This document shows, piece after piece, positions 1-7,177 of a DNA stretch of 8,377 bases (within the stretch, counting starts at the first letter, position 1; each line of letters opens with the position of its first letter). A program made the position numbers and the translations under genes. Source of the DNA: Propionibacteriales bacterium (GTDB lineage Bacteria; Actinomycetota; Actinomycetes; Propionibacteriales; Propionibacteriaceae). The notes under the pieces were generated by a model. The model had not been told where the DNA came from. It did not search any database and saw nothing but the letters and a program-made list of their open reading frames with translations. The stretch spans positions 1-8,377 of the forward strand of contig JAKDKP010000072.1 in NCBI GenBank assembly GCA_030453285.1, in the 5' to 3' direction.

Positions 1-1
1 C

Positions 2-1111
2 GTCGGCACCGCCAGCGACGGCACCGCCTTCCAGGCCTTCGAATACCGCACCACGCAACCGGAATCACGGTCACGGGTGACCATGGTGGCGCTGCCGCAC
101 CACTACCCGCCGCTGTTCGTCTCGACCGACGCCAAGGGCCACAGCCGGTTCGCCGTCCAGGCCGACGCGTACGAACTTGATCAGCGGTGGGCGCCGGTGC
201 TGGACGTGGCCACCAGCGATCAGGCCTTCGCGCGGGCGTTGCTGACGCCACAGGTGCTGGACGAGCTGGGCGCCTGGGCTGCCGCCACGAGCGACCCGAA
301 GTCACCGGGCGGGGCAGGCATCGATCTGGCGATCGACGGCAACAACCTGGTCGCCCTGCGGACGCCGACACCGAAGGAACCCGAGGCGCTCAAGGTGTTC
401 GTTGACCACCTTGCCCGGGTGGCCAGTCGATTCGACCACGCCGCCCTGCAGTCCTACGTCGGTCAGCCCAAGGAACCGAGGCTCGGATTCCGGGGCACCG
501 ATTGGGTCTGGCTCGGTGAGGACCAGACGGCGCTGGGAGAGTTCGCCGGCATGGGGCCGGTGGGCAAGGGAGAACGTCCTCGGGTGCACGACACCGTACG
601 GGGCACCCATCGTGGCATCGGCTTCGCGGCCTTCCAATACCACTGGCAGACCACCAGTCACAACGGGCAGAGCACCACCGTTCACGACAACTACGAGGCA
701 GTCCTGGGTCTGTATTTGCCCGCACCGGTGCCCGCGCTGTCGCTCACGTTGGGGCGGCAGGACTACGGGATGAAGCTGTCGCCGGTCCTGCCCAGCGGCG
801 ACGAGATCTTCGACCAGAGCTACGACGTGTTCTCCAGCCATCCCAACTTCGCCCAGGACGTGGTCACCGAGCGGATGCGGCGGTGGTTGATGACCTGGCG
901 GGCACCGGTGATCAACCTGTACGGCAACCGGGTGATCGCCTTCCCTCGCCAGCACTCGCCGTGGGATCTGACCCAGTCGTTGGACTTCCTGTGCGCCTTC
1001 CTCGAGAACGTCGACGATCAGGTCTGGCAGACCATCGGCGTGCCTCGACCGGGCCTCGACGCCGGCCCCGGCCGAGAGCCCGAGGGCATGATCACCGCCG
1101 ACCTGCGGTAG
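2..1111 (+). CDS. Uncharacterised protein with two copies of one domain (5' end outside window)
   Basis: The reading frame is open from the first base and reads as protein before the first possible start (GTG at 77), so the gene almost certainly begins upstream of the window. It ends in TAG at 1109-1111. The product appears soluble, with no membrane segment in the visible part. It contains the same domain twice: copy A about nt 2-440 and copy B about nt 602-1025. Both copies carry a G-x-AFxAFxY strand (GTAFQAFEYR / GIGFAAFQYH), a hydrophobic strand with a central LP, then an F/W-x-V-x(2,3)-S-x(2)-FA-x(2)-(L/V)(L/V)T motif (TSDQAFARALLT / SSHPNFAQDVVT). Each ends with an N-x-(L/V)-(I/V)-A strand and a helix. 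A Trp-containing linker (GTDWVW) lies between them. I recall similar single-domain actinobacterial proteins of unknown function, but I cannot name a family. No catalytic motif is visible. It is convergent with the gene at 1154. Confidence 0.85.
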   Translation, partial: VGTASDGTAFQAFEYRTTQPESRSRVTMVALPHHYPPLFVSTDAKGHSRFAVQADAYELDQRWAPVLDVATSDQAFARALLTPQVLDELGAWAAATSDPKSPGGAGIDLAIDGNNLVALRTPTPKEPEALKVFVDHLARVASRFDHAALQSYVGQPKEPRLGFRGTDWVWLGEDQTALGEFAGMGPVGKGERPRVHDTVRGTHRGIGFAAFQYHWQTTSHNGQSTTVHDNYEAVLGLYLPAPVPALSLTLGRQDYGMKLSPVLPSGDEIFDQSYDVFSSHPNFAQDVVTERMRRWLMTWRAPVINLYGNRVIAFPRQHSPWDLTQSLDFLCAFLENVDDQVWQTIGVPRPGLDAGPGREPEGMITADLR

Positions 1112-1153
1112 GCAGCGCCACCACTGCCCGGGCAGTAAGTCAGCTCGGCTCGG
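1112..1153. terminator. Convergent intergenic gap with palindrome, possible bidirectional terminator
   Basis: This 42-base gap separates two convergent genes. It contains the perfect 14-bp palindrome ACTGCCCGGGCAGT at 1123-1136, which as RNA could fold into a 5-bp stem (ACTGC/GCAGT) with a CCGG loop on either strand. An alternative stem pairs GGCAG (1111-1115) with CTGCC (1124-1128). No T-tract follows on either strand, so it is not a classic intrinsic terminator. Its position between two gene ends is the main argument for a terminator role. The palindrome could also be a chance GC-rich sequence. Confidence 0.3.
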
Positions 1154-1813
1154 TCAGAAGGTGGTCGGCATACCGTCGCGCAGGTCCTGCAGGTCCATCG
1201 AGGCCATCTCGCTGACGCGGCTCAGCACCAGGGCGAACCCTCGATCGTTGAAGCCACCCTCGTGCATCGGGAATCCGCGGGGGGCACCCACGGCACGGGC
1301 GAAGTCGACGACCTCCTTCATCGCCGCCCACGGGGTGAAGGCTGGCACGGCCAACACATCGATCCCCGCAGGTGTGGCGTCCAGTTCGTCGCCGGGGTGG
1401 AAGAAGGTGGGCTCGTCGGGGGCGCTGATCACCACCCCGACGTTGCCGATGCCGGGAATGTCGGGATGGATGACGGCGTGCCGCCCACCGACCACGGTCA
1501 CCGTCACCGCACCGAGGCGGACCTCATCGCCGACCGTCAGGGTGGAGATTCGATCGGGCGGGAGTCCGGCCGCGGCGAGGTCGAACTGGGCGAGCGCCTC
1601 GGCCTCCATCGCGACCAGCGCCTCGGGATTGGCCTGCAGCAACCCCGGTCCGTGCTCGGGGTCGACATGGTCGGGATGCTGATGGGTGACCAGGATCGCG
1701 TCCAGCCCGGTCAGTCCGTGCCAGGCTGTGGAGAAGTTCCCCGGGTCGATGAGCAGCCGGCGGCCGGCCATTTCGACCAGAACGGCGGCGTGTCCGAGAT
1801 GGGTGATCTGCAT
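1154..1813 (-). CDS. Metallo-beta-lactamase-fold metal-dependent hydrolase (UlaG-like)
   Basis: This is a cytoplasmic MBL-fold hydrolase of about 219 residues. It begins with the family's typical MQITHLGHAAVLVE strand followed by LLIDPG. The metal site is complete: H44-x-H46-x-D48-H49 (THQHPDH), H112 in GGRHAVIH, the bridging Asp D142 in FHPGD, and H184 in FPMHEG. This arrangement and the short length fit the UlaG-like/Lactamase_B_2 branch rather than true beta-lactamases or glyoxalase II. The substrate cannot be read from sequence. I chose the ATG at 1813 because the family usually starts right at this strand. A GTG three codons upstream (1822) has a GGTGG-like ribosome site and is a real alternative. 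The gene follows ltaE on the same strand after about 50 bases, so it is probably the last gene of the aroG-ltaE transcript. I see no obvious link between its function and theirs. Confidence 0.88.
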   Translation of the reverse strand: MQITHLGHAAVLVEMAGRRLLIDPGNFSTAWHGLTGLDAILVTHQHPDHVDPEHGPGLLQANPEALVAMEAEALAQFDLAAAGLPPDRISTLTVGDEVRLGAVTVTVVGGRHAVIHPDIPGIGNVGVVISAPDEPTFFHPGDELDATPAGIDVLAVPAFTPWAAMKEVVDFARAVGAPRGFPMHEGGFNDRGFALVLSRVSEMASMDLQDLRDGMPTTF

Positions 1814-1865
1814 GACGCCCACTGTGCCACCACCGGCGGACCCGATGGGGCTGGGGCCGTCGACG

Positions 1866-2906
1866 TCAGGCGGCCAGCAGGTCGCCGATCACCGCACCGG
1901 CCCGTACGGCTTCGTCGACCGACACCTGCAGGTGGGTCACCGCCCGTACGGCGTGGGCCGTGACACCGGTGATCCGGACGCCCTGCTCGGCTGCCTGCTG
2001 GACCACCTCAGCCGCCAGGTGCCGGCCGGTGTTGATCATCACGATATTGGTCTCGACGGCCCGCGGATCGACCGCCCCGTCGACCCGGTCCGCGATCGCG
2101 GAGGCGAGCCCGGATGCGCCACGATGATCATCGAGCAGCCGATCCAGATGATGATCAAGGGCATACAACGCACCGGCCGCCATCATGCCTGCCTGCCGCC
2201 AGCCGGCGCCCATCCGCTTGCGGAGCACCCGGGCCCGCTCGATGTTGTCGTCGTTGGACACCAGGACCGATCCGATCGGCGCTCCCAGGCCCTTGGAGAA
2301 GCAGACGCTGACGGTGTCGAACAAGGTGGCGGTGTCGGCAAGATCAACACCGTTGGCGACATGCGCGTTCCACAAGCGGGCCCCGTCGAGATGGAATCCG
2401 ACCTGCTGCCCGCGACACAGCCGGGCGATGGCCTCCAACTCCCGGTGCGACTGGACGACCCCGGAGGCGAAGTTGTGCGTGTTCTCGATCTCGACCGCCG
2501 CCGTGCCGACGAAGTACGGGCTGTCCGACGGCGCCATCAATCCGGCCACCTTGTCGAGAGTGACGCGCCCGTCGCCGGTGTCCCAGGTGCGGGTGGTGAC
2601 CCCGTTCAGCGCCGCGTGCGCCCCCAGCTCGGCCCGGACGATGTGCGCCTGCGCGTCACAGATCACCTCCTGCCCCGGCTCGGTGAGCAGCCGGATGCCC
2701 AGCAGGTTGGCGATCGAGCCGGTGGCGCAGTACAGACCCGCCTCATGACCGAGCAGTTCGGCCGTACGCTCCTCGAGCTCGTGCACGGTCGGGTCCTCGC
2801 CGTACACGTCGGCACCGACCGGCGCGTCGATCATGGCCCGGCGCATCGCTTCGGTCGGCACGGTCAGGGTGTCACTGCGCAGATCGATCAGGTCCGAGTT
2901 GATCAT
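1866..2906 (-). CDS. ltaE: Low-specificity L-threonine aldolase
   Basis: This is a cytoplasmic PLP enzyme predicted to split L-threonine or L-allo-threonine into glycine and acetaldehyde. The product has 346 residues, the usual family length. It opens with the family signature IDLRSDTLTVPTEAM (residues 7-21), followed by GADVYGEDPTVHELE (31-45). The PLP-binding region has HLDGAR (172-177; Asp173, Arg176), and the Schiff-base lysine is K205 in SKGLGAPIGS. The PLP-stacking histidine is probably H88 (DAQAHI). The reading frame stays open 66 codons further upstream, but that stretch lies inside aroG and shows no family similarity. The ATG at 2906 gives the correct N-terminus. This ATG overlaps the aroG stop as ATGA, and no Shine-Dalgarno sequence precedes it. 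Translation therefore probably depends on ribosomes finishing aroG. The beta-eliminating lyase superfamily is the broader alternative, but the motifs favour threonine aldolase clearly. Confidence 0.94.
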   Translation of the reverse strand: MINSDLIDLRSDTLTVPTEAMRRAMIDAPVGADVYGEDPTVHELEERTAELLGHEAGLYCATGSIANLLGIRLLTEPGQEVICDAQAHIVRAELGAHAALNGVTTRTWDTGDGRVTLDKVAGLMAPSDSPYFVGTAAVEIENTHNFASGVVQSHRELEAIARLCRGQQVGFHLDGARLWNAHVANGVDLADTATLFDTVSVCFSKGLGAPIGSVLVSNDDNIERARVLRKRMGAGWRQAGMMAAGALYALDHHLDRLLDDHRGASGLASAIADRVDGAVDPRAVETNIVMINTGRHLAAEVVQQAAEQGVRITGVTAHAVRAVTHLQVSVDEAVRAGAVIGDLLAA

Positions 2907-4348
2907 GCTGCCGGCTGTTCGCCGTCGGTGCCGATCACCGGCTCGGCGGTGTTCTTGTTGCGACGGATCCGACCACTGGCCAACCGCTCGGCCACCAGGA
3001 AGGCCAGCTCCAGCGACTGGTTCCGGTTCAACCGGGGATCGCAAGCCGTCTCGTACCGGTTGGACAGGTCTGCCTCGGCCAGTTCGTCGGCGCCACCCAC
3101 ACACTCGGTGACGTCGTCGCCGGTCAGCTCGACGTGCACTCCCCCAGGCCAGGTGCCCAGCGATTCGTGCACGTCGAAGAAGCCGTTCACCTCGTCCATC
3201 ACATCGTCGAAGGCTCGGGTCTTGTAGCCGTTGGCGGCCTCGAAGGTGTTGCCGTGCATGGGATCGCAGATCCAGGCAACCTTGCGCCCAGACTTCGTCA
3301 CCGTGTCGATCACTTCGGGCAGGACCTCGCGGACCTTGCCCGCGCCCATCCGGGTGATGAAGGTGATCCGTCCCGGTTCATGATCAGGATCGAGCCGGTC
3401 GGCGAGTTCCAGTGCCGTCTGCGGGGTTGTCGTCGGGCCGAGCTTGACGCCCAACGGGTTGCGGACGTGGCGCAGAAACTCCACATGGGCGCCGTCGAGT
3501 TGGCGGGTCCGCTCGCCGATCCACAAGAAGTGCCCCGACACCCCGTACGGGTTCTCGGTGCGGGAGTCGACGCGGGTCAGGGCGTGCTCGTATTCCAGCA
3601 GCAGTGCCTCGTGGGAGGAGTACAGATCAACACTGCGGAACGCTTCGTCATCGATGCCGGCGGCCGTCATGAACGCCAGGGCCCGCTCGATCTCGTCGGC
3701 GAGCGCCTGGTAGCGGGCGCCGGCCGGGGACTGCTTGACGAAGTCGGCGTTCCACGTGTGCACCTTGGCCAGGTGGGCGAAACCGCCGGTGACGAACGCC
3801 CGCGTCAGGTTCAAGGTGGCAGCCGAGGCGTTGTAGACCTGCAGCAACCGTTGCGGATCCGGACGGCGGTCGGTGGCGTTGAAGTCGAACCCGTTGACCG
3901 CATCCCCCCGGTAGGCCGGCAGAGTGACGCCGCCGCGGGTCTCGTCGTTCGCCGAGCGCGGCTTGAAGTACTGTCCGGCGATCCGTCCGAGCTTCACCAC
4001 CGGCACCTGGGCTGCATAGGTGAGGAGCACCGCCATCGACAACAGAACGCGCAGCTTGGCCTGAATGTTGTCCGCGGTCACCCCGGCAAAGGTCTCGGCA
4101 CAGTCGCCACCCTGCAGGATGAACGCCTCACCGTTCGCCACCGAGGCGAGCTTGCGCCGCAGCTCGTCGCACTCGCCGGCAAAGACCAGTGGCGGCAGGG
4201 TGCGCAGCCGCGCCACGACCTCGGCCAACTCGGCGGGGTCGTCATACGTCGGTTGCTGGATCGGGTTCAGCGCATGCAATGCACCCAGCGAGGGCAGGTC
4301 GGGTTGGGGCCGAGTGTCGAAGGGCAGGTCGGTTGGCTTGTCTGGCAC
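2903..4348 (-). CDS. aroG: 3-deoxy-D-arabino-heptulosonate 7-phosphate synthase, class II
   Basis: The enzyme condenses phosphoenolpyruvate with erythrose 4-phosphate to DAHP, the first step of the shikimate pathway to Phe, Tyr, Trp and other aromatics. The product (481 residues) is collinear with the M. tuberculosis class II enzyme Rv2178c as I remember it. The four metal ligands are all present with a constant offset of four: Cys83 (GGDCAETF), His365 (CDPMHGNT), Glu407 (HVELTG) and Asp437 (ACDPRLN). Substrate motifs KPRS (129-132), SSHEALLLEYE and GERTRQLDGAH are intact. The C-terminus runs about 20 residues past LAFLVAERL, where the M. tuberculosis enzyme stops soon after; this tail is polar and probably disordered. 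The start is GTG at 4348, without a Shine-Dalgarno sequence but with a TAGCCT box 6 bases upstream, so it may be translated from a leaderless mRNA. It overlaps ltaE by four bases. Confidence 0.97.
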   Translation of the reverse strand: MPDKPTDLPFDTRPQPDLPSLGALHALNPIQQPTYDDPAELAEVVARLRTLPPLVFAGECDELRRKLASVANGEAFILQGGDCAETFAGVTADNIQAKLRVLLSMAVLLTYAAQVPVVKLGRIAGQYFKPRSANDETRGGVTLPAYRGDAVNGFDFNATDRRPDPQRLLQVYNASAATLNLTRAFVTGGFAHLAKVHTWNADFVKQSPAGARYQALADEIERALAFMTAAGIDDEAFRSVDLYSSHEALLLEYEHALTRVDSRTENPYGVSGHFLWIGERTRQLDGAHVEFLRHVRNPLGVKLGPTTTPQTALELADRLDPDHEPGRITFITRMGAGKVREVLPEVIDTVTKSGRKVAWICDPMHGNTFEAANGYKTRAFDDVMDEVNGFFDVHESLGTWPGGVHVELTGDDVTECVGGADELAEADLSNRYETACDPRLNRNQSLELAFLVAERLASGRIRRNKNTAEPVIGTDGEQPAA

Positions 4349-4413
4349 AGCGACAGGCTACCGAGCCCGGCTTCGCTGGCCGAACCGATCCGCTGCGTGG
4401 ACCGACGAGCCAC
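4349..4413 (-). promoter_or_regulatory. Possible internal promoter and leaderless start for aroG
   Basis: This is the only gap longer than about 50 bases within the minus-strand gene run. Reading on the minus strand, TAGCCT (4360-4355) fits the actinobacterial TANNNT -10 pattern. Six bases (GTCGCT) separate it from the GTG of aroG, the spacing expected when transcription begins at the start codon itself. No Shine-Dalgarno sequence precedes the GTG, which agrees with a leaderless message. No convincing -35 box is visible about 17 bases further upstream. At 65 bases, the gap is too short for a peptide-type Trp/Phe attenuator plus terminator, and I see no leader peptide or T-box elements. Confidence 0.35.
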
Positions 4414-5109
4414 CTACTCGATCACCAGCGGATCACCATCGTGATAGCCCTGCTCGATCGCGTACAGGGCGAGTTCGACCCGGTTGTGCAACTGGAGCTT
4501 GCGCAGCACGTTCTGCACGTGGTTCTGCACGGTCCGGTGGGAAACGTACAGCCGGTCGGCGATCTCCCGGTAGGCCAATCCCTTGGCCACCAGCCGCAAC
4601 ACCTCCACCTCACGATTGGTGAGGGAGGGACCGGTGTCGTTGTGCGCCTCGGCACGGGTCACCATCCGACGGAACTCGCCGAGCACGAGGCCAGCCAGCC
4701 CGGGAGTGAAGACCGCATCGCCGGCAGCCGTCCGGCGGACCCCATCGACCAGCTCGTCCGGGGAGGCTGACTTGACCAGGTAGCCCTTGGCTCCGGCCTT
4801 GATGGCACGCAACACATCGTCACGTTCGCCACTGGCCGAAATGACCAGGACGAGCATCTCGGGAAACTCCTCGAGCAGGATCTCGATGCACGTGGCGCCG
4901 TCCGGCGCAGGGATGTTGAGATCCATCAACATCACCTCAGGCTTGGTCGCCCGGCACCGCCGCAACGCCTCATCGCCGGTGGCGGCCGTGGCGACGATCT
5001 CGAACCCGTCGTCCTCCAGGTCACCGCTGAGAGCCTCGAGCCACATCGGATGGTCATCGACCAGCATCAGCCGACGACGGATCTCCGCTTCCTCGAACTG
5101 CTCGCTCAT
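4414..5109 (-). CDS. NarL/FixJ-family response regulator, MacR-like
   Basis: This is a two-component DNA-binding regulator of 231 residues. The receiver domain (about 13-130) has the acidic pair D18/D19 in LVDDH, the phospho-acceptor D63 (LMDLNIPAPDG), the switch residue S91 (VISAS) and the conserved K113 (YLVKSASPDEL). A LuxR-type helix-turn-helix follows at about 163-227, with LTNREVEVLRLVAKG and the recognition helix VSHRTVQNHVQNVLRKL. The ATG at 5109 overlaps the kinase stop as ATGA, which ties its production to the kinase and identifies its partner. An in-frame start ten codons upstream lies inside the kinase gene and adds no family sequence. The pairing and local gene order resemble Streptomyces MacRS, which controls morphogenetic membrane-protein genes; that identity is inferred. 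Targets are unknown, and I did not find an obvious inverted-repeat operator in the gaps of this window. Confidence 0.93.
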   Translation of the reverse strand: MSEQFEEAEIRRRLMLVDDHPMWLEALSGDLEDDGFEIVATAATGDEALRRCRATKPEVMLMDLNIPAPDGATCIEILLEEFPEMLVLVISASGERDDVLRAIKAGAKGYLVKSASPDELVDGVRRTAAGDAVFTPGLAGLVLGEFRRMVTRAEAHNDTGPSLTNREVEVLRLVAKGLAYREIADRLYVSHRTVQNHVQNVLRKLQLHNRVELALYAIEQGYHDGDPLVIE

Positions 5110-6236
5110 GCCACATCCACCGGAATCCTGAACTCCCACTCGACGCCCTGACCTGGTGCCGTCCTGACCCGAGCCGAACCGCCGAGGTCAGCCAGGCGAC
5201 CGTGGATCGAGTGTCGCATGCCCATCCGTCCACGATCCACGGCATCGCCGAAGTCGAGCAACGTTCCCCCGACGCCGTTGTCGCGGATGCTGATCACGAT
5301 CTCGTCCCCTTCGCGTTCCAACAACACCCACGCCCGCGCCTGCGCGCCGGCATGTTTGGTGACATTGGTCAGGGCTTCGGCCACGGCCGCATCGATCTCT
5401 CGGGCCCGACTTGATTCAACCAGGACTGTGCCGGCCGGAGTCGAAATGGTCACTCCCGGCATCGAGTGCTTGTCGAGGATCACCGACAGATTGTGGTGTG
5501 TGACATCCAGCGAATCCGGTGCGGTGACATCGATGTCGGTGTCCTGCAGCAGGGCACGCAACTGTCCCTCCTGTTCGTGGGCAGCACGAGCCAACCGCAT
5601 GCCGCGTGGACCGAGCACCCGCCCTTCGCGTTCGACCATGGCCAACACCTGCAGCACGCCGTCGTGCACGATGCGGGCCAGTCGTTGCCGCTCGGCCATT
5701 CCGGCCGCCACGGCGTACATCTGCTCGCGTTCGTGGGTGGTGGCCCGCAGGATGGAAGTGAAGTAGCCGACCGACAGACAGGCCACCAGGATCTGGAACT
5801 TGCCGACCACTGACTCTGCGGTGAGCGCAGGTGAGACAGCGAACTCGGCGATCATCACCAGCAGTCCGGCCAGGCCCCCCCACGACCAGCCGCGCCACAA
5901 TGCGACCGCGAGCGGAGCTCCGATTGCCCAGTAGACCCCCACCGAGGGGGTGACGTCGGCGTTGGTGACCTCGGGGCCCAACACCCAGAACGAGGACAGC
6001 ACCACGCCAATGCTGAACACCATGTCGACGACGAAGACCCACAACTGTCGTCGTGCCGGCAGGGCGTACAGGACGCTGACGCCGACCGATTCGAGCAGGA
6101 TCAACGTGCACAGCACCACCAGCACGATCGGGTGGGCGACGTCGCCGAGCCGGGAGATGTTGATCACGATGGCCAGCACGACCAAGATCATCCGGAGCAC
6201 CGCGTACGCGCGGAAGAGCGGCCCGTGCAGTTCCAT
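5106..6236 (-). CDS. Membrane sensor histidine kinase of the NarL/HisKA_3 type, MacS-like
   Basis: This is the sensor partner of the regulator downstream. The product has 376 residues. The N-terminal half is membrane-embedded, with about five or six hydrophobic segments (roughly 12-30, 36-59, 64-86, 100-113, 117-138, 146-163) and very short loops, so it probably senses something within or at the membrane. The dimerisation/phosphotransfer helix has LARIVHDGVLQVLAM with the phospho-acceptor His191. The HATPase domain has the N-box EALTNVTKHAGA (Asn291), the G1 box DNGVGG (319-324) and the GRMGMRHSI box (336-344), so it should be active. HDGVLQVLAM is the form I associate with the MacS family. 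The ATG at 6236 shares one base with the acyltransferase stop. A GTG immediately before it (6239) gives a GTGA overlap and better spacing from GAGGAGG at about 6252-6258, and is an equally good start. Confidence 0.92.
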   Translation of the reverse strand: MELHGPLFRAYAVLRMILVVLAIVINISRLGDVAHPIVLVVLCTLILLESVGVSVLYALPARRQLWVFVVDMVFSIGVVLSSFWVLGPEVTNADVTPSVGVYWAIGAPLAVALWRGWSWGGLAGLLVMIAEFAVSPALTAESVVGKFQILVACLSVGYFTSILRATTHEREQMYAVAAGMAERQRLARIVHDGVLQVLAMVEREGRVLGPRGMRLARAAHEQEGQLRALLQDTDIDVTAPDSLDVTHHNLSVILDKHSMPGVTISTPAGTVLVESSRAREIDAAVAEALTNVTKHAGAQARAWVLLEREGDEIVISIRDNGVGGTLLDFGDAVDRGRMGMRHSIHGRLADLGGSARVRTAPGQGVEWEFRIPVDVA

Positions 6237-7177
6237 CACGGCCGCGGATCCTCCTCGGCGGGGCTTTCGGCAGACCGGTCGCCGGAGCCGTCGGGCGCCT
6301 CCGTGGCTGCGGTGCCCTCCTGCTCGGCGTCGACATCTGTCCTGCGTCGTACGGGGGCCTTGGACTCCACCCACGCCTGGACTGCGCGGAACTGTTCGAC
6401 CCGCACCTGCTCCTTGGCCAGCCGCGCCTTCTCCTTGGCGGCCGGCGCATACTCGTCGACGTACTCCTGCCCGGACAACTGCAGGATGGCGTCCATGATC
6501 TCGTCGGTGATCGAGCGCAACACCAATCGATCCGATCCCAGATCCTGGTAGCGGGAGAAATCCAACGGGGCACCGAACTTGACCGTCGGCGACATGATCT
6601 TGCTCAACATCTTGCCGGGCGGAGCAATCTCGTCGGTGCCTACCAGGGCGGTCGGGATCACCGGGACACCGGAGGCGAGGGCGAGCCGCGCCACCCCCGT
6701 ACGCCCCTTGTAGAGACGGCCGTCGTGGCTCCGGGTGCCCTCGGGAAAGATGCCGAAGAGTTCACCGCGTTCGAGGATCGACAGCCCCGCGCGCAGCGCG
6801 CCCCCCGAGGCGCGGCCACCGGATCGGTCAACCGGCACCTGCCCGGTGCCGGCAAAGAATCGGCGCTGGGCCCAGCCCTTGACACCGGCGCCGGTGAAGT
6901 AGTCCGACTTCGCGATGAAGGTGACCCGTCGATTGAGGGCCAGCGGCATGAAGATCCAGTCCGCAAAGGACAGATGGTTGATCGCCAGGATGGCCGGGCC
7001 ATCGGTGGGGACGTTGGCCACGCCCTCTTCGATCGGCCGGAAGACACGACGCAGGACGGGCCCGAGCACGACATGACGCAACATCCAATACAGGCCCTTG
7101 CCTTCGCCCTGACGTCCCGCGTCGGCGTCGACGGTGCCGGATTCGGGGTCAAGGGCCACCAGCCGTTCTGAGTTCAC
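6236..7177 (-). CDS. Lysophospholipid acyltransferase, PlsC family (first paralogue)
   Basis: This is a predicted 1-acyl-sn-glycerol-3-phosphate acyltransferase or related enzyme that moves an acyl chain onto a lysophospholipid at the inner membrane face. All four family blocks are present in 313 residues: INHLSFAD with His68-x4-Asp73, GQVPVDRSGG (113-121), FPEGTRSHDGRLYKG (144-158; Glu146, Arg149) and GVPVIPTALVGT (170-181). The C-terminal end of the catalytic domain has TDEIMDAILQLSGQEYVDEY, almost repeated in the neighbouring paralogue. Beyond about residue 245 lies a charged, probably helical stretch and then an acidic disordered tail, both outside the usual domain. The GTG start at 7177 overlaps the preceding stop as GTGA and has a good GGAGGA site six bases upstream. 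Acyl acceptor and chain preference cannot be told; mannolipid or other glycolipid acylation is also possible. Confidence 0.92.
   Translation of the reverse strand: MNSERLVALDPESGTVDADAGRQGEGKGLYWMLRHVVLGPVLRRVFRPIEEGVANVPTDGPAILAINHLSFADWIFMPLALNRRVTFIAKSDYFTGAGVKGWAQRRFFAGTGQVPVDRSGGRASGGALRAGLSILERGELFGIFPEGTRSHDGRLYKGRTGVARLALASGVPVIPTALVGTDEIAPPGKMLSKIMSPTVKFGAPLDFSRYQDLGSDRLVLRSITDEIMDAILQLSGQEYVDEYAPAAKEKARLAKEQVRVEQFRAVQAWVESKAPVRRRTDVDAEQEGTAATEAPDGSGDRSAESPAEEDPRP

Noticed and set aside
302..955. A 217-codon minus-strand frame opposite the duplicated-domain gene
   Set aside because: The plus-strand frame shows an internal domain repeat, which is strong evidence of selection on that strand. 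The minus frame shows nothing similar.
2907..3104. A longer N-terminus for threonine aldolase
   Set aside because: The extra 66 codons are Arg/Gly-rich, lie within aroG and have no counterpart in the family, which begins at the IDLRSDT region.
1686..3227. A 513-codon open frame on the plus strand
   Set aside because: It lies antisense to the end of the MBL gene, all of ltaE and the end of aroG, which have full family motifs. The product is Arg/Pro/Gly/Asp-rich with no recognisable domain, as expected from a mirrored frame in GC-rich DNA.
4349..4413. A Trp/Phe attenuator, T-box or riboswitch ahead of aroG
   Set aside because: The gap is only 65 bases, contains no leader peptide with repeated aromatic codons, no T-box-like sequence and no terminator hairpin with a T-tract.
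3134..4444. A 436-codon open frame on the plus strand
   Set aside because: It is antisense to aroG, whose four metal ligands and substrate motifs are unambiguous. Its own sequence is low-complexity and its length follows from G/C third-position bias.
6240..6374. A longer N-terminus for the histidine kinase
   Set aside because: The additional codons lie inside the acyltransferase gene and are Arg-rich, unlike a membrane-protein start. The ATG/GTG at the acyltransferase stop is preceded by GAGGAGG.
5416..6573. A 385-codon minus-strand frame overlapping the kinase and acyltransferase genes
   Set aside because: It is out of frame with two well-supported genes and consists of Arg/Pro/Gly-rich sequence without any motif.
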